Source: Symsagittifera roscoffensis (Eukaryota; Xenacoelomorpha; Acoela; Convolutidae). Taken from it: DNA of 64,000 nt. Below the pieces are notes generated by a model. The model had not been told where the DNA came from. It made no database searches and saw nothing but the letters and a program-made list of their open reading frames with translations. Below, in pieces: positions 31,480 through 44,406 of this stretch (position 1 is its first letter; every line of letters begins with the position of its first letter). Made by a program: the position numbers and the translations under genes. The DNA is taken from assembly GCF_963678635.1 (NCBI RefSeq), contig NC_087064.1, positions 4,066,411-4,130,410 of the forward strand, read 5' to 3'.

Positions 31480-34029
31480 CTGTAACAGAAGAACGCTCAT
31501 TTAGCATAAAATCAACTTTTCCAAAACATAACCAGTATGAAAATCTCTGAGAAAAAATAAGTAAAAATAGACTTAAAGTCTCAATAGGCGAACTTTAAAG
31601 CAGACTTACATTAATAACAACATTTTTAAATAAGAAAGTAAAAAAATCAAATTATCCTTTTTTATCCGGACGATTTATTTTTTACAGCAAAACTGAACAG
31701 CGGAATTGTTTTCCTTTTGTTCTCAACTTGTATTAGGTAGATAAATAAAGATAGCCCCAGAAATAGTTAGTGGAAAAATCAATCCCGTCTTTGATGACTC
31801 AAAAAATGAATGCGCTGGAAAATCGAGGCAATTTTTCAGAAGATTGCAAAAAATTGCCTGAAAGCCTATCAGGCAAATTCAGATTTATGCTTAAAATTCA
31901 TATTTTTGCTGAGGATTTCATTAATGAGTGAAATACAATACTCTAATTACAATGGAAGCCAGTCCTATTCAACTAAGCGAAGGCGCCTCAATTGTATAAG
32001 ACAATTGAAATAAATTTTTGTAAGGATCTTAACTCCACTAGAAAAAACTCAGTTTTGAAGAAAAAAGTTCGAATAAATATGGAAGAACCTGGCTCACTTA
32101 TGCTTTGAATTGCACCTCATTTTTAAGTAATTTTTTCAATTTGATCTCAATAAATGGGAATTAGCCCATTTTTGTTAAGACTTCAAATAAATAACAGCAG
32201 CGTAAAACTATTTTTAACTTCAGCATCGAACGAAAAAATGCATATGAAACACATCCAGATTTAAACATCCGGATAGAATTTGTATGCACTCGGTTAATTT
32301 TTTCTCATTTCATTTACACAACTATTGTTAATTAACGAAAATAACACATAATTGGAAAGAAGTTATAGAAAAAGCCAGCAAAACAAAACTAAATTGATTT
32401 TCTTACCAGTAGCAAATTTTCCAGTGCGTGATCAAAATTATATTAGCAAATGATCCAAAAAATTTTCTTCCGGTAGATTTATCAAATCTCGAACTTTCTC
32501 AGCTCAATAAAATTTTCTAACTACTTAATTTTTTTTCTGAATTTACAATTTGAATAAAAAGTTTTACTTTGATTGATGAGGCTTTGCATATTTAGACAAT
32601 TAAGCAGGTATCACTTATGCGTCAAAATCAACAGAGTTATAAACATCAAAAAACAATAGAATTAATTTTTGAAGAGATCTGAAGCCGAAGTTGTAAAAAG
32701 AGCTTGCGAAGAGCCGTTTTAATAACAAGCTCTTCACCTGAGCTTTCTATCAATACAATTTTGAGCTCTAAAATGAATTAGTTGTATGAGTTTTCTCTCA
32801 AATACAACAGAGGTAATATTATCTATCAAAGCTTCAAAGCAAGCTCCGATATTTGCAAAAAAGTTGAAAGAGAATTTTTGTTTTCAGCACCGCCATTTCA
32901 AAACAGACAACCCACTTTTTTCTGCGTCGAGTTAATTCAGTTCCCGTTTTTTGAATCCATTATTATTATTTTTTAGCAAAATGCGAATAAGATTATTGTC
33001 TTCATTTATTTATATTATTCTGTTGCATTTACAAAATACAGTGGCTATTTATAATGTCACACCTGTTTTAAACGCGGCTTGATGAAATCACTTTTCTTTC
33101 AAGTGATGTAACAAATCAGATATTTTCTTTGATGTTACCTAACATTTCAGACAAGAGGTTAAAATTAAGTTTAGGGGATGAATATGTTATTCAGACCATG
33201 TAATGTGATCAGATTTTTATTAGTTTTCGTTCGACTTGGCTGCGATCGAGCTCAACTTTTGATGGTAACACAAAAGAATTCTTTTTGATAAGAAAAGAAA
33301 CTGATTCTCACGTGTCCAGGAATTAATTGAAGCCGAACGAACTTGTAATTTAATTTCAGCAGGTATTTTATAGAGGTTAAATTTTCCTAATCTAGGCAAC
33401 AAAGAAAACCTTTTTTCACAAATAGATCCAATGCATGTTATACTTGTTTTACATTTACTTATCATGGTTCCGAATGGAGGTTTGAAAATAGACATTTTAG
33501 ATGCTTTTTGTTTCCATTATTCTGAGATGTTTGAAAACGGACCATGAAATTTTCAAAGTTTTAATATATGTCATAAGTTGGTTGTTTAATTATTTATTTA
33601 ACTATAAGCCTGAAAACAATTTATTATGATTAATTTCAAAAGCAGGGCAAAATATTAGTATTCAGAAAAATTTTGCTTTTTAAACAATAATTTATGATAG
33701 ATTTATTTAAGCATTTTTGATAAATAACATTCTCTTGACCTCAAAATTATGAAAGATAATTCACCTACAGTCGTTCGTGATGGAGTTGTGTGTTTGAAAA
33801 CTGAAAATTTGGCTTGCTTCGGAAAATTAATTCGCTTCCAGTTTTCTATATACCTGTACGCTGGGATTGAATTCAGATCAGACATCAAATCATATAGAAT
33901 TGAAACACAGATAGAAATTTGCTGTGGCAAAGTGTACAGAATAAACTGACCACGCGAATTTTCATATCAAAATTTTAAAAAAAGATTGAGAAATTCTGAA
34001 ACTTTTAAAGAGTTTTCTTTATAATTTCC

Positions 34030-34346
34030 ATATTCAGTTAGTTTTAAGATCACAGAGGAAACTGATTTAGTAAATGAGCCATGAAAACCAGTAAATAAAA
34101 AATCAAAATAATGAAAAATCTAGAATATTTAGAATGGAAATTAATTTTGAAATTTCCAGTCTAAAAATCATCAGTCTGAAAACCTTAAAATTATGGACAT
34201 GTTTAATCGCGACTAGAGGTGCTTCAAAATGATATATCATTCGGTTCATTCTGATGACCTATTGTGGTACCTGATTTTGCGTGGAAAATATAAAAAAACT
34301 AATGCACAATTGAAAACAAAGTTCCCTATTTTCAGTAGTCAGAAAA
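34030..34346 (+). repeat. Family E, 3' part
   Basis: It carries the aatgatatatcattcggttc, tgatgacctattgtgg, ctgattttgcgtggaaaa and gttccctattttcagtagtc blocks of the 580-bp family. The start is uncertain. Confidence 0.5.
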
Positions 34347-35013
34347 AAATCTTATCTTACCAATCTATGCATGCAGTGTATGAAAAAAATCTATAATAAC
34401 AATTTTCATATGGAAAAATTGTAAAACCCGTTATTTTACATGACCGCAAAAAAATTCACACTTAAAATCAAAAATTGAGCGGAACAAAAATTCAGTCTTT
34501 CAAAAGTTTCTTAATCATTGCTATGCTCAAAGAAATGTTTTCCGAAAAAATTTTCATTTGGATTAACGTGGTTCAAACTCATTTTTCAAAAAAACTAGAC
34601 TATTTGCCAGAAAATTTAAAATTGTTGTTCTTATGTGCTAAACTAAACCTAAATTTGACAAAAAAAAACAAATCCGATTTTAAACCACCAGAAAATTTCA
34701 TATCGAAGCATTCTAGCCATTTCAAACAATTCAAATTTTGTAAAAAAAACTATTTGACATGCAATATATGAAATTACATGGCGATTTTGTCAAAGCGATT
34801 CACCTGAGCGGTTCTTGCCGCTTCACCTATTGGTATTTCTTTAATAAAAAAACTCAAGGTTATTTGTTTTTCCAAACAAAACACAAGTTTAAAGCAAAAC
34901 TAGATTTTTTAAGCAAAAAATACTAGTCATACAATTGACATTTATGGAAAAATGTTTCTCATGCAATTTTCCTCATGGAAAAAACTTTCCTATTGTTTTT
35001 TGTAATGCGACAG

Positions 35014-35322
35014 CTCGCAACAAAAGACAACTCGCAAAGAAAGAGAACTTGTATTAAAAGACAACTCGCAATATACTCGCCTGCGCAGTTGCGCCACCAT
35101 GTTGCGATCTTGCCAACAAAGGGTACGTTTTTATAAATAGTTAAGAACCGTGTATCTTAACCTAGGTTGCCAACAGGGGGTAAGATTTTTTTTTTACAAA
35201 ATGTAAAGCCGGCTCTCTAAAATAAAAATCCAACGTTAAAAATTAAGTTTGAAACTTTGCGAGTTGTCGCTTTCCTTTAAATTTGCGAAAGGGCTTTCTT
35301 AACGAGTCTTTTGTTGCCACAC
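35014..35322. mobile_element. Possible MITE with GCAACAAAAGAC ends
   Basis: The left side reads gcaacaaaagacaactcgca and the right side, inverted, ggcaacaaaagactcgttaa. An internal inverted pair, caactcgcaaag and ctttgcgagttg, lies between them. The left arm contains a repeat of aaaagacaactcgca. No target duplication was identified. Confidence 0.45.
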
Positions 35323-38300
35323 TCACGGTACCAAGTTGTCATGGTACCAAGTCTTTATAAAACTTTCTGCAAGTATGGAAATGTATGAAATTGGATGATG
35401 AGCATTTTTAAATGAATGAAAACTGTATGAAAAGCACTTTTCTGGACTTTTTTAGCGTCAATTTTGGGAATCAAACATTCAAAAAAATTCTGCGAAAATT
35501 TTTTGAAATTTTTAACTAATTTTTTTGTTCATCTGGCCGTTTTTCTACACAACTATTTTCCAATTATCCTATTTTACTATTACCGTCGAATTTGCCTAAA
35601 TTCTGCTTCTTCATTCAGATCTTTTTATCACAACTTGCAAAAAACTACTCTAATATGAAAAAAAACTGGCTATCCTTGTTTAAAGTATTAAATTATTAAA
35701 TCTGGCTATTTATTTTAAGTCATTTCTAAAGACAAACCCTATAGTTAGATACGATTAGCTACAATGCTACGGCAAGCTCTAGGAAATCGACCGTACAATT
35801 TCCAAAAACTTCAATATTCTTATAAGGACTTACGTTTTGAGAGACATTTCAGAAAATACAAAAACAGAAAGAGAATGACTAAACTGAGATAACCAAAGTG
35901 ATAAAACTAAAAATTGCAGAACGAGTAAGGTGGCTCAGGTTTTCTCCATTAGGCAAAAAGGGCGGAATTTTTTATCGGTCACTGCAATTAAAATCTACCG
36001 TAAGATTCAATTGTTTATCTGCTGGTAAGAAAAACAATCGGAGACGCTTTGTTTTGTTTAGATTAGGCGATAGCGCAGCAGTAGATAGAGCAATAAATAT
36101 AAAGGAACTAAACGGATGCCGAATTCTGATACGGACAGAGAACCAATCGGTACTTTTTGTGCCAGGGTAAAACTGCGAGATTTTAAAGATGGTAATTTCC
36201 TGTAAAATAAAATTATCACCAACTCTAATAGTGACTTGTTAGTGCAGCTAGCGTGATGAAACAAAAAAAACAAGTCACGCCGAACTGATTTTGTAAGAGT
36301 CTTGTTGGAAAAGTTGTATAGCTATACTAGCTCAAAAAAGTATAATAAAATTAGACGTCCTCAAAAAAACATGAATTGGGATGTAAGATAAAAGAAGCGG
36401 AAAGAAAAATCTGGGTAAAAGTAATCAGAGCGATCTATCTGTTTCTCAGTTTTAAATGGGTCGCCGGCAACAAATTCGATTGCTTGATTAGTACAACTGT
36501 TTATGAACAACAAAATAAGTTATTGAATATTAGGACGAATCTAAATCGTACGGGGAAAATTGAGTCCAAAATTTGGATCAAAGTTAGATTTGTTCAAATA
36601 TGGGAGAAGAAATAAGAAGAGCTGATATCTTGAACGCAGGTGAATTTTGGCAGAGATAATGCTTTACAGTATTCAGGACAAATTTTGACAAGTGAAAATA
36701 GCTCGGCGTTATCGCTTGAGTTTTCACTTCGCTCTATTTCTGGGCTGATTGAGGAGCGAGGGGGTATTTAATTTGGAGAAAAAGCGAATATTGATTGCCA
36801 AATCCGGGGAATAAAAGTTAATCCGGGGTGGATTAAAGTCACCGCGGTTATTCGACATATGAAAACGCAAAAAATCATTCTTACATTAGCGGTAGTCAAG
36901 TTACTTTTCAAACTATGGCCGCTGCAAATGCGCTGGTGGGCTTTTGTCGTGGGTTATTTTGCTACTATTTTAAAGGGGAGGCTGGGTAAGCGAAAATAGA
37001 GCAACGAAGGAACGGACAGGACTATAATAGAATACCCATTCCGAATAATAAATACCTGCCAGATAAAACCCCAGAGCAGCTCGACTAGATCCACCACGTG
37101 AAGACATTTCCTTGATTTGACCCAGAAAAAATTCCAAGCTAAAGACAATCGGAGTTGTCAATTGTAGCATCTATAATACATTTCAGCACTGCGGAAGTTT
37201 TCAACTCTCATAGGAAAACAGAAGATGTATTGAAGGAAGAGAAGTCGCTTCAGTGGTCTGGTTTTATCGTATGGTTTATTATGAAAACAACGGCATAAAT
37301 AAAACGGAGGCGGGCGAAGGCTTATCCCTAATTGGCCAGAGCCCTGTATATTGGTAAGGAATGAAAATATGATACATTCCTTCATACATACCAACGAATA
37401 TAGTACACTTTTTTGCCCGCATTTTATGCAAAAAAGCGGAAAAAGGGATAAAACAAAAAAGACACCATTTCTTGGTTCACTGAAAGTTTTAAGCTCACAT
37501 CAATTTTGAGTACAAACGTCACATCAATCGATTCCCTCAGATTAAAAAGGCTCCTTTTGTTTCTATGTCTTCAGCAGTCATCTGTTTTTTGAATTGGGAA
37601 AATTAGCCGAGCGAACTTTCAACCCCGGCGGCCGGCGTTTTTATCCGTAACGGCTACAACAAAAACAGGGTGCCAAAATTGCCTTACCGGCTCAAGATTA
37701 TTGCCAGTCGCTAGTTGCCTTGATTTTCATATGCCAATTTGAACTCTAATCAATTTGTGGCAATATTGAAAGTAATAAACATTAATCTCTCCCGCGACGG
37801 GAAAATCAACCAGCTAAAATGAAAGGTTCGAAACCAGTTGATCGGAGCCGCCGCTTCCTACTGAAATATTTCCCTGGAAAAGATCAACAAGATTTGATAG
37901 AGATTTCAAACGAATCCCAGTTTTGAAAAGTAAGAGTCCAAAACGCAGTCTTTAATCTCTCCCAATTGGGTTCAAATTCGTGCAAGGGTTCAGAAAGCCT
38001 TTTAAGGGTTTGAATTCAAATCCACCAATAAACAAGGGTTCAAAATCTAAAAATCGAATTCACTTTTGCCGATTGACAAAACGTAAACTCCATGAAAAAT
38101 AGCGAAAAAATGTGAGAATTGATTGCACGGGTAAACGCGATTAATATTTAAATACATGCCCACATAATGGAACTAAAATGTCACTTGAGCAAAAGAAACC
38201 TAGAGAACAAATGATATTAAAATTAATTAAAATAGAGGGGGAATATATGACGTGTTAAAGTGTTTAAAGGTCTTAAATTCTAGAAAAAAAAAGAATGAAC

Positions 38301-38756
38301 GAACCTTTAGCCATAAGAATTAATGAAGTCAGTAATTAGCAGAAAGTAATTTATAAGTGAAGCCTCACTTTATATGGTGGTAGAGTTGTTAATTTTTGTG
38401 TAATAATTTTCTAGTGTTTTATGCGCTTAGACAAGTAAGGAATTAAAAACTGCTTAAGAGTTTAAAATTGATTAAATTTTAAATTAGGATTAAAATTCTG
38501 ATCAATTTTGGAAATTAGATCTGTGCATAAGCTTAATTTAAGCGCTTTTCGATTAACTGCGAACACTTAATAACCGATTACCATGCCATTTGATGTTTGG
38601 ATCAACGATTCACAGATTTATGGCTCTCGATAATGTAGCAGGGAGGTTTGAAATTTATACATTTTCAACTACCGAATTCAAAACATTTGACTTATTGCTA
38701 AAAAATGACAAAACGAACCTAAATGACACAGGAACGCTCAAAAATCAAATGTGTTT

Positions 38757-39066
38757 GCATCAGGGCAAAGCGCTAACAATTCCGACTGCCCTTTAACCTA
38801 TCAGGAGTATTGTTCTGAAAAGAGATGAGTATTAAAGGATTTGAAAGACTTTTCGAAATCATCCCCTTACAAGCAACGTCAAAAACAAAGTATAAGTTTT
38901 GCGTCCAACAACGCATCTTTGGTTTAAATTGCTGGTCTGTTCAAATCATAATGATTGCTGGGTTGCCCTAAGTCTTTGCCTAATTAAAAGTAATTAATTT
39001 TTTGTCCGGAGACAAAAAACCACTCGAGCACAACTATTCCATCATTTTCTTCGAAAGTCGAAACAA
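38757..39066 (-). repeat. Family A relative, reverse orientation, decayed
   Basis: It begins atcagggcaaagcgc then ttccgactgcccttt, and ends ttcttcgaaagtcgaaac. These are the reverse of the family's two ends. Confidence 0.5.
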
Positions 39067-39419
39067 TCAATACTCCATTTTTCGGACATATAACTTCTTT
39101 TACAAAACATTTTGAACGCAACTTTAGTGGTACATATTTCTTGCTTTTGAAAATCAGCTGATGTAACAAGCAGATGCCATCCCCAAATAGTGCCATGTGA
39201 CAAAAACGATTAGGCACTCATTGAGAAGTATGGCCTCGCCGTTTTTGATGAGTTCCCTTTTAGAAAACTTGCTTAGAAATTTAGTCACAGAACTGAAGAA
39301 AAAAACATCCAGAACCCAAATACACCGTCATTGTCATCGAAGTCAGAAGAACCAGGCCAATCATATACATTGCTTAATCTTCCTCGACATTCAGAACAAT
39401 TTCGTCTGATACCCACAAT

Positions 39420-39914
39420 CGAGCTCGGGGTGGGTTTTTTTTCTTCGGACAAAATTCGGCTTTTTAACTAGCCATTTTTGACGGAATTTTTTAAATATCA
39501 TTCGAAAGCTATTGTTGTCTTGAGCTTAAACGCGTAAAAAATATTTCACCTGTGATCATTTCTCGTAAAGTTATGTGAGTTTAAAGATTGGCATTTTGGG
39601 ACAATTAACGAGTGATATATTTCGCGCTATTACCGCGTAAGCGGAGATTTAATCCGTCTTAGAACTAATCCAAAATGGTTGAAGGAAGCTAATTTGCCAT
39701 AATTGTTTTGTTACTAGAAGCAAAATTTATCACTTTGTACTTTATATGGCGTGCGGGGGGATGATTTTCACAAAAAAACTCAATTCTTTTTATGTTTTTT
39801 TTATTTAATTTTCCTTTATTTCTACATTCATTTTTTTCATGTTTTTACTGCTTCATAGCCCTTAAAAAGCAGTCGGGACATTCAGAGCTTCGCCCTGATA
39901 CGAGCAGTCTTGTT
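39420..39914 (+). repeat. 540-bp family A, 5'-truncated copy, head-to-tail with the next
   Basis: It starts inside the gctcggggtgggtttttttt block and runs through to cgagcagtcttgtt at 39914. The next copy begins at the following base. Confidence 0.75.
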
Positions 39915-40453
39915 GTTCCGACTTTCGATACGAAAGTCACGGAATATTTGCGCTCGGGGTGAGTTTTTTTCTTCAGACAAATTTTGACTTATAACTAGCC
40001 ATTTTTGACGGAATTTTTTTATCATTCGAAAGGTATTGTTGTCATGAACTCAAAATTGAAAAGATAATATTTTACCCGTGATCATTTTTCGTAAAGTTAT
40101 GGGGGTTTAAAGAGTGCCATTTTGGCCAATGTGGGACAATTAACACGCGATATATTTCGCGCTATTAACGCGTAAGAGGAGAGTTAATCCGTCCTAGAAA
40201 TCTTTCCAAATTGGTTGAAGGAAGCTTATTCGCCATATTTGATTTGTTGCTAGAAGCGAAATTTATCACTTTGTACTTACCATATGGCGTGTGGGGGGAT
40301 GATTTTCACAAAAAAATCTCAAATTTTTTACAATTTTTTTTTCATTTTATTTTCTTTTTATTTACATTTAATTTTTCATGTTATTACTGCTTCATATACT
40401 TTAAAAGCAGTCGGAACATTCAGGGCTTCGCCCTGATACGAGCAGTCTTGTTT
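39915..40453 (+). repeat. 540-bp family A, full-length copy
   Basis: It starts GTTCCGACTTTCGATACGAA and ends atacgagcagtcttgtt. It lies directly behind another copy in the same orientation. The 144-codon open frame overlapping its end (40211-40645) is a chance frame across repeat and flank. Confidence 0.8.
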
Positions 40454-42926
40454 CTTTTTCGACTGACAACAAAATTACTATACCGTAAAAATATAAATTC
40501 ATCACGTAAAAAAAACGAGTCAGCTAAGCAGATAAACAAAACTGATTGTATTAGTGCAGTTTTTCCAAGCTTCAGAACGTTTTTCAGCTATCTGTTTCTT
40601 TCAAGGAAGATTAAACATGATTTTAAAATTTATGTTTATTTTTAAGAAGTTTAAGCTCTCCAAGCAACTTTACGAATTTAAGGGGCCAATCAGCTTGCCT
40701 ACAGATTGAAGATCATTATAGCGTTAGTTATTTAGCCGAGCTCAAAAGAGATTTGCGCAGATGCGTCGAGTGTTATTAATAAAGGGAATACAGTGCGCAA
40801 ACTAACTAGTTCCCTATTACTTAAGATTTTCGACAAAAGTTCTTCAATCGATATTTCACCGTGGCACAAAAATTGCTTATCCCACCGAGTGTCGAATTTG
40901 GTCTGAAAAAATAGACAAAAAATCTCTTCACAGGGCAAAGCTCTGAACGTTCTGAATAGCCTGCAATGTCTTCGAAATAAGTTCTGAAACCATCAATCAC
41001 AAAAAGTTGTTAACCTTCAAAAAAATGATTTTTCTCCATTTTTTTTCAAAAAAAAATCCCCCATACGCTATGCCAAGAACAAAAGGACGTTATTAGCGTC
41101 AAGTATCATCGAAATTACACCAGAGCCCCATTATTCCGTCATCTACTTCAAAAGTCGAAAGAAAAAGGCGGAGAAAATATATTGCTTAGTTTTCCTTGAC
41201 ATTCAGAATAAATATATCAAGCAAAAGGGAGGGCAAATATTTACCAGAACCCATAACTGGCTTGCTTGGCGCAAACAACTTATAAAAATTTGAGTTTTGA
41301 AAAAAAGTTGAGCTTTGGCCTGTTTTTGGTTTTCGTTATTGGAATGGAAATTTTGATAAAAAATCTTTGACTGTCAATGTCAAATGAAAAGTGCTAAAAT
41401 TTGAGTCCTTTAGGGAATTATTATAATCTAGCGCTTTCAGCGTCGTAGATAAAATCTTCAGAGCGCTTAAATTAGCCCAAAACATGGCCAAATTGGCAAT
41501 TTCTGAACGCTTAGAACTACAAAAATTGATCACAGTTAAAATGCCTTTTTACATTTCATCAGGGAGTCAAAATCTCAACTAAGGTAGAAAAATTTCGTTT
41601 AAGACTATCATTTCGATTGTCGAAATTGGCCTGAACAAAAGAAGAACTTCAAGCATGCACAAAATTCACCAAAAAATGACCAAGTTGATCGGTCAAAAAT
41701 GGACGCAAAAGAAAAGCTGCGGGGACTCTTTGAGTTATCCGGAGTGTAATCCCTGAGGGGAGGGAGGCGTTCCCACCCCACAATCCTGTCTACAGGCGTC
41801 ATTGGGTATTAAATTAAAACATGCAAATTGAAACCGGATAATTAATTCTAAATTTTCCCAAAAAATTGAAACAAAACAGTTTCGTCTGCGGAAAATTTGT
41901 AAACGTCAAAGGAATTAATGAACTAAGGATGGTCGTTTTTCCTTTTCGTTTTTCTAAAATTAGACCATATTAATGAGATCTTAAAATTTTTCTAAGCTTT
42001 GAACTAATGACCTTACCTTCTAGCTTTCCTGCTGTATTATTGAATTAAAAGCAGGCTCACAGGATAGTAAAAACATGCACTACTTCATAAAATAGAATTC
42101 TGATCTGATGCATTATTAACTTAATTATAATGAAGTTAGATTGATACCTTTAAATTTGATTTCTTCTGCCTGCTGATTGTTGTTTAATAATCCTCGATAG
42201 AGTTAAACGAAGCAACGAAAATAAATTCCCCAAAATTTTGGAACGATCACAGCTAATACTTCTTTTTACCATCAAACCGGGAAACATCCCCTGAGATTTA
42301 ATTATGCTATTTGAAACTTAATTTGGAAAAATTGAAATATTTGATGAAAAATGACAAATGAAAAATTTCAATGCATGGTAAAAATGTAAGTCGCACTTTT
42401 AAACGTTTCGCAAAATTCGTGTTCGATGCAAAAATAAGGAATTAGATAGTGCTGTATTTTAACAAAATGACACAAAAATAAGACGGACAATAAGGAAACG
42501 AATACGCTTTCAATAAGTAATCTGCAGCTCAAAAAAGTAATTAAGGACTTATTGTGAGAAGTATTCATAAATTTAGGATTTCACTTAGGTGATTTATCAG
42601 CCAAACAATCGATGAATATCTTATCTCGATTGACAACCGCAAAATCTTCTGTCGAATTAAGCAGAAAACTCCGAGTTTTGAATGAAATCTCCGATAATTT
42701 TTGACAACATAAAGACCTAGCAGTCTCAACTGCAAACTGTTTTAGACTCCGATTCAATTCAAAAGTCTGATTTGATTCACTTCGATTTGAAGGTTTCACA
42801 ACGCAAAAGAAGTTTTTATTTCAAGATGACTGCACGAGTTTTGATTAATTTTGCCAAGGACAAACAATTCGATAAATCAGCTTAATGGCTCAAATATTTT
42901 CAACGTCCTCTTTCTTTTCGCCGCAG

Positions 42927-43042
42927 ATAGCTGCGCTGACCAAGTCGACAACTTAGGATTGATTTATGATTCGACACAAAATCGAAATGGGCTACGCCAA
43001 AAGCGTTCAAACGCCGATTTTAATTTGTTGAAATGGCGATAA
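42927..43042 (+). CDS. Candidate terminal exon, unknown product (weak)
   Basis: A strong pyrimidine tract ending CGCCGCAG (42919-42926) precedes 38 open codons. They end ...GLRQKR, then SNADFNLLKWR and TAA at 43040-43042, with AATAAA at 43087-43092. Acceptor, stop and poly(A) signal within 170 bases are what a last exon looks like. The dibasic KR before an 11-residue C-terminus would suit a secreted peptide precursor. No homology is recognised and no upstream exon was found, so chance remains likely. Confidence 0.25.
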
Positions 43043-43697
43043 ATGAAAATATATTTAGGGTTTGAAGATCTTTTCTATTTGGGTAAAATAAAGAGTTCAT
43101 GGCTCAATAAAAGTTCAGCTACCAAATCGATAGTTGCTATGGACACTGTTAGGCGAAAACCGTAATGAGGTTTTGGTACATATCTGGTATTTAGCCCTTT
43201 AAACAGAACCCTTACCGTCTATTATAAGTGGGGGGTTTTGAAACTTAGCTCCGATCCTCTTTGAAACAGCGTTGAAACTAATTTATGCGCTTGTAAGCGG
43301 CGGTCTTTTAGGGTTACAAAAACACACGAGTACTTAATTCAGAAGGTACAATAAAAGTTAGCCCTGTTAATCACCTGAACTCTGTGATTGCAAAAGTTAG
43401 GCAAAAAGTAGACAATGAGCAATAAAAGTGATGACCTAGTTTTTAGTTGAGCTCAATCGAAACTTAGAGATTACTTAACACACAAAGACCATAAATGGTA
43501 AAAGGGAAACCGTCTGTATAGAAAAGCGATTAATCATAAAAGTTCAAAAGCAGCTGATATTTTCATTGGATGTGTAGTATTGTGAATATGCGCTTAGTAA
43601 AGATGAAGATATGATTTTAGCAAAGAAGAGAAAAATATATCAAAGCCAGAACTTGTTAAGGTATTTTGAGGAGTTCACTAGGTCTATCATATCTGGA

Positions 43698-43954
43698 CAG
43701 GGGCGGATTTAGGGGGGGGGGGGCATCCACCTCCCCTCAGGGATTCGACCCCCTGCCAACCCAAAGGGTCCCCCTTTGGTACTTTTTAAGAAATAGATTT
43801 TTGGCCAACCGACCCTAAAATTTTTTAAAGGTGCTTTTGGCGCCAATATATACTAATTTTGAGTGGGCAGCGCGCGCCGAAGAAACGCGATTTTTTTATC
43901 AAATTTTTCCAAAAATTGCCAAAAAATTTTTCGAAAATCCTAGATCCGCCCCTG
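43698..43954. mobile_element. hAT-type MITE, CAGGGGCGGAT ends, perfect 8-bp duplication
   Basis: The element starts CAGGGGCGGATTTAGG and ends with the inverse CCTAGATCCGCCCCTG. TATCTGGA lies on both sides (43690-43697 and 43955-43962). Its 257 bp carry the ggcgccaatatatactaatt and gcgcgcgccgaa blocks shared by the family. Confidence 0.92.
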
Positions 43955-44048
43955 TATCTGGACCAGGAAAATTTAGAGGAGTGAGCAAAAGTAAAAAAAA
44001 ACAGAAATGTGATAACTTTTTGGGCCCGGCGAGTTTTTACTCTACGGG

Positions 44049-44406
44049 CAGGCGCGGATCTAGGAATTTCTCGAGGAAGGGACATTTTTTAAGGTCGACC
44101 AAATTGATTTTCTGAGCTCTCCCAAATCACCATAAAGACCTTAATTTGATTAAATTTTCCGCGCCGTAGCCAAAATTTTGAAAAAAGGCCAAAAAGGCGT
44201 TTTTAGGCACTTTTTGGAACATTTCGACCAAAAAATCGAGTTTTTTCGCCCCCCCCCCCCCTTAAAATTAGTATAGATTGGCGCCAAAGGTCAGTCAGCC
44301 AAAACTGGATATCTCAAAATAGAACTAAGGGGGACGCCTTTGGGTCCGCAGGGGGGTCGAATCCCTGAGGGGGGAGGTGCGTCCGCCCCCCCTAAATCCG
44401 CTACTG
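44049..44406. mobile_element. hAT-type MITE, CAGGCGCGGAT/CAGTAGCGGAT ends
   Basis: It starts CAGGCGCGGATCTAGG and ends CCTAAATCCGCTACTG. The flanks tctacggg and gccacggg are 6 of 8 identical, consistent with a decayed duplication. It belongs to the same family as 53881-54324. Confidence 0.75.

Noticed and set aside
40211-40645. 144-codon plus-strand open frame.
   Set aside because: It overlaps the end of a family A repeat and runs into AT-rich flank. Other family A copies do not keep the frame, and the product is Phe/Leu/Lys noise.
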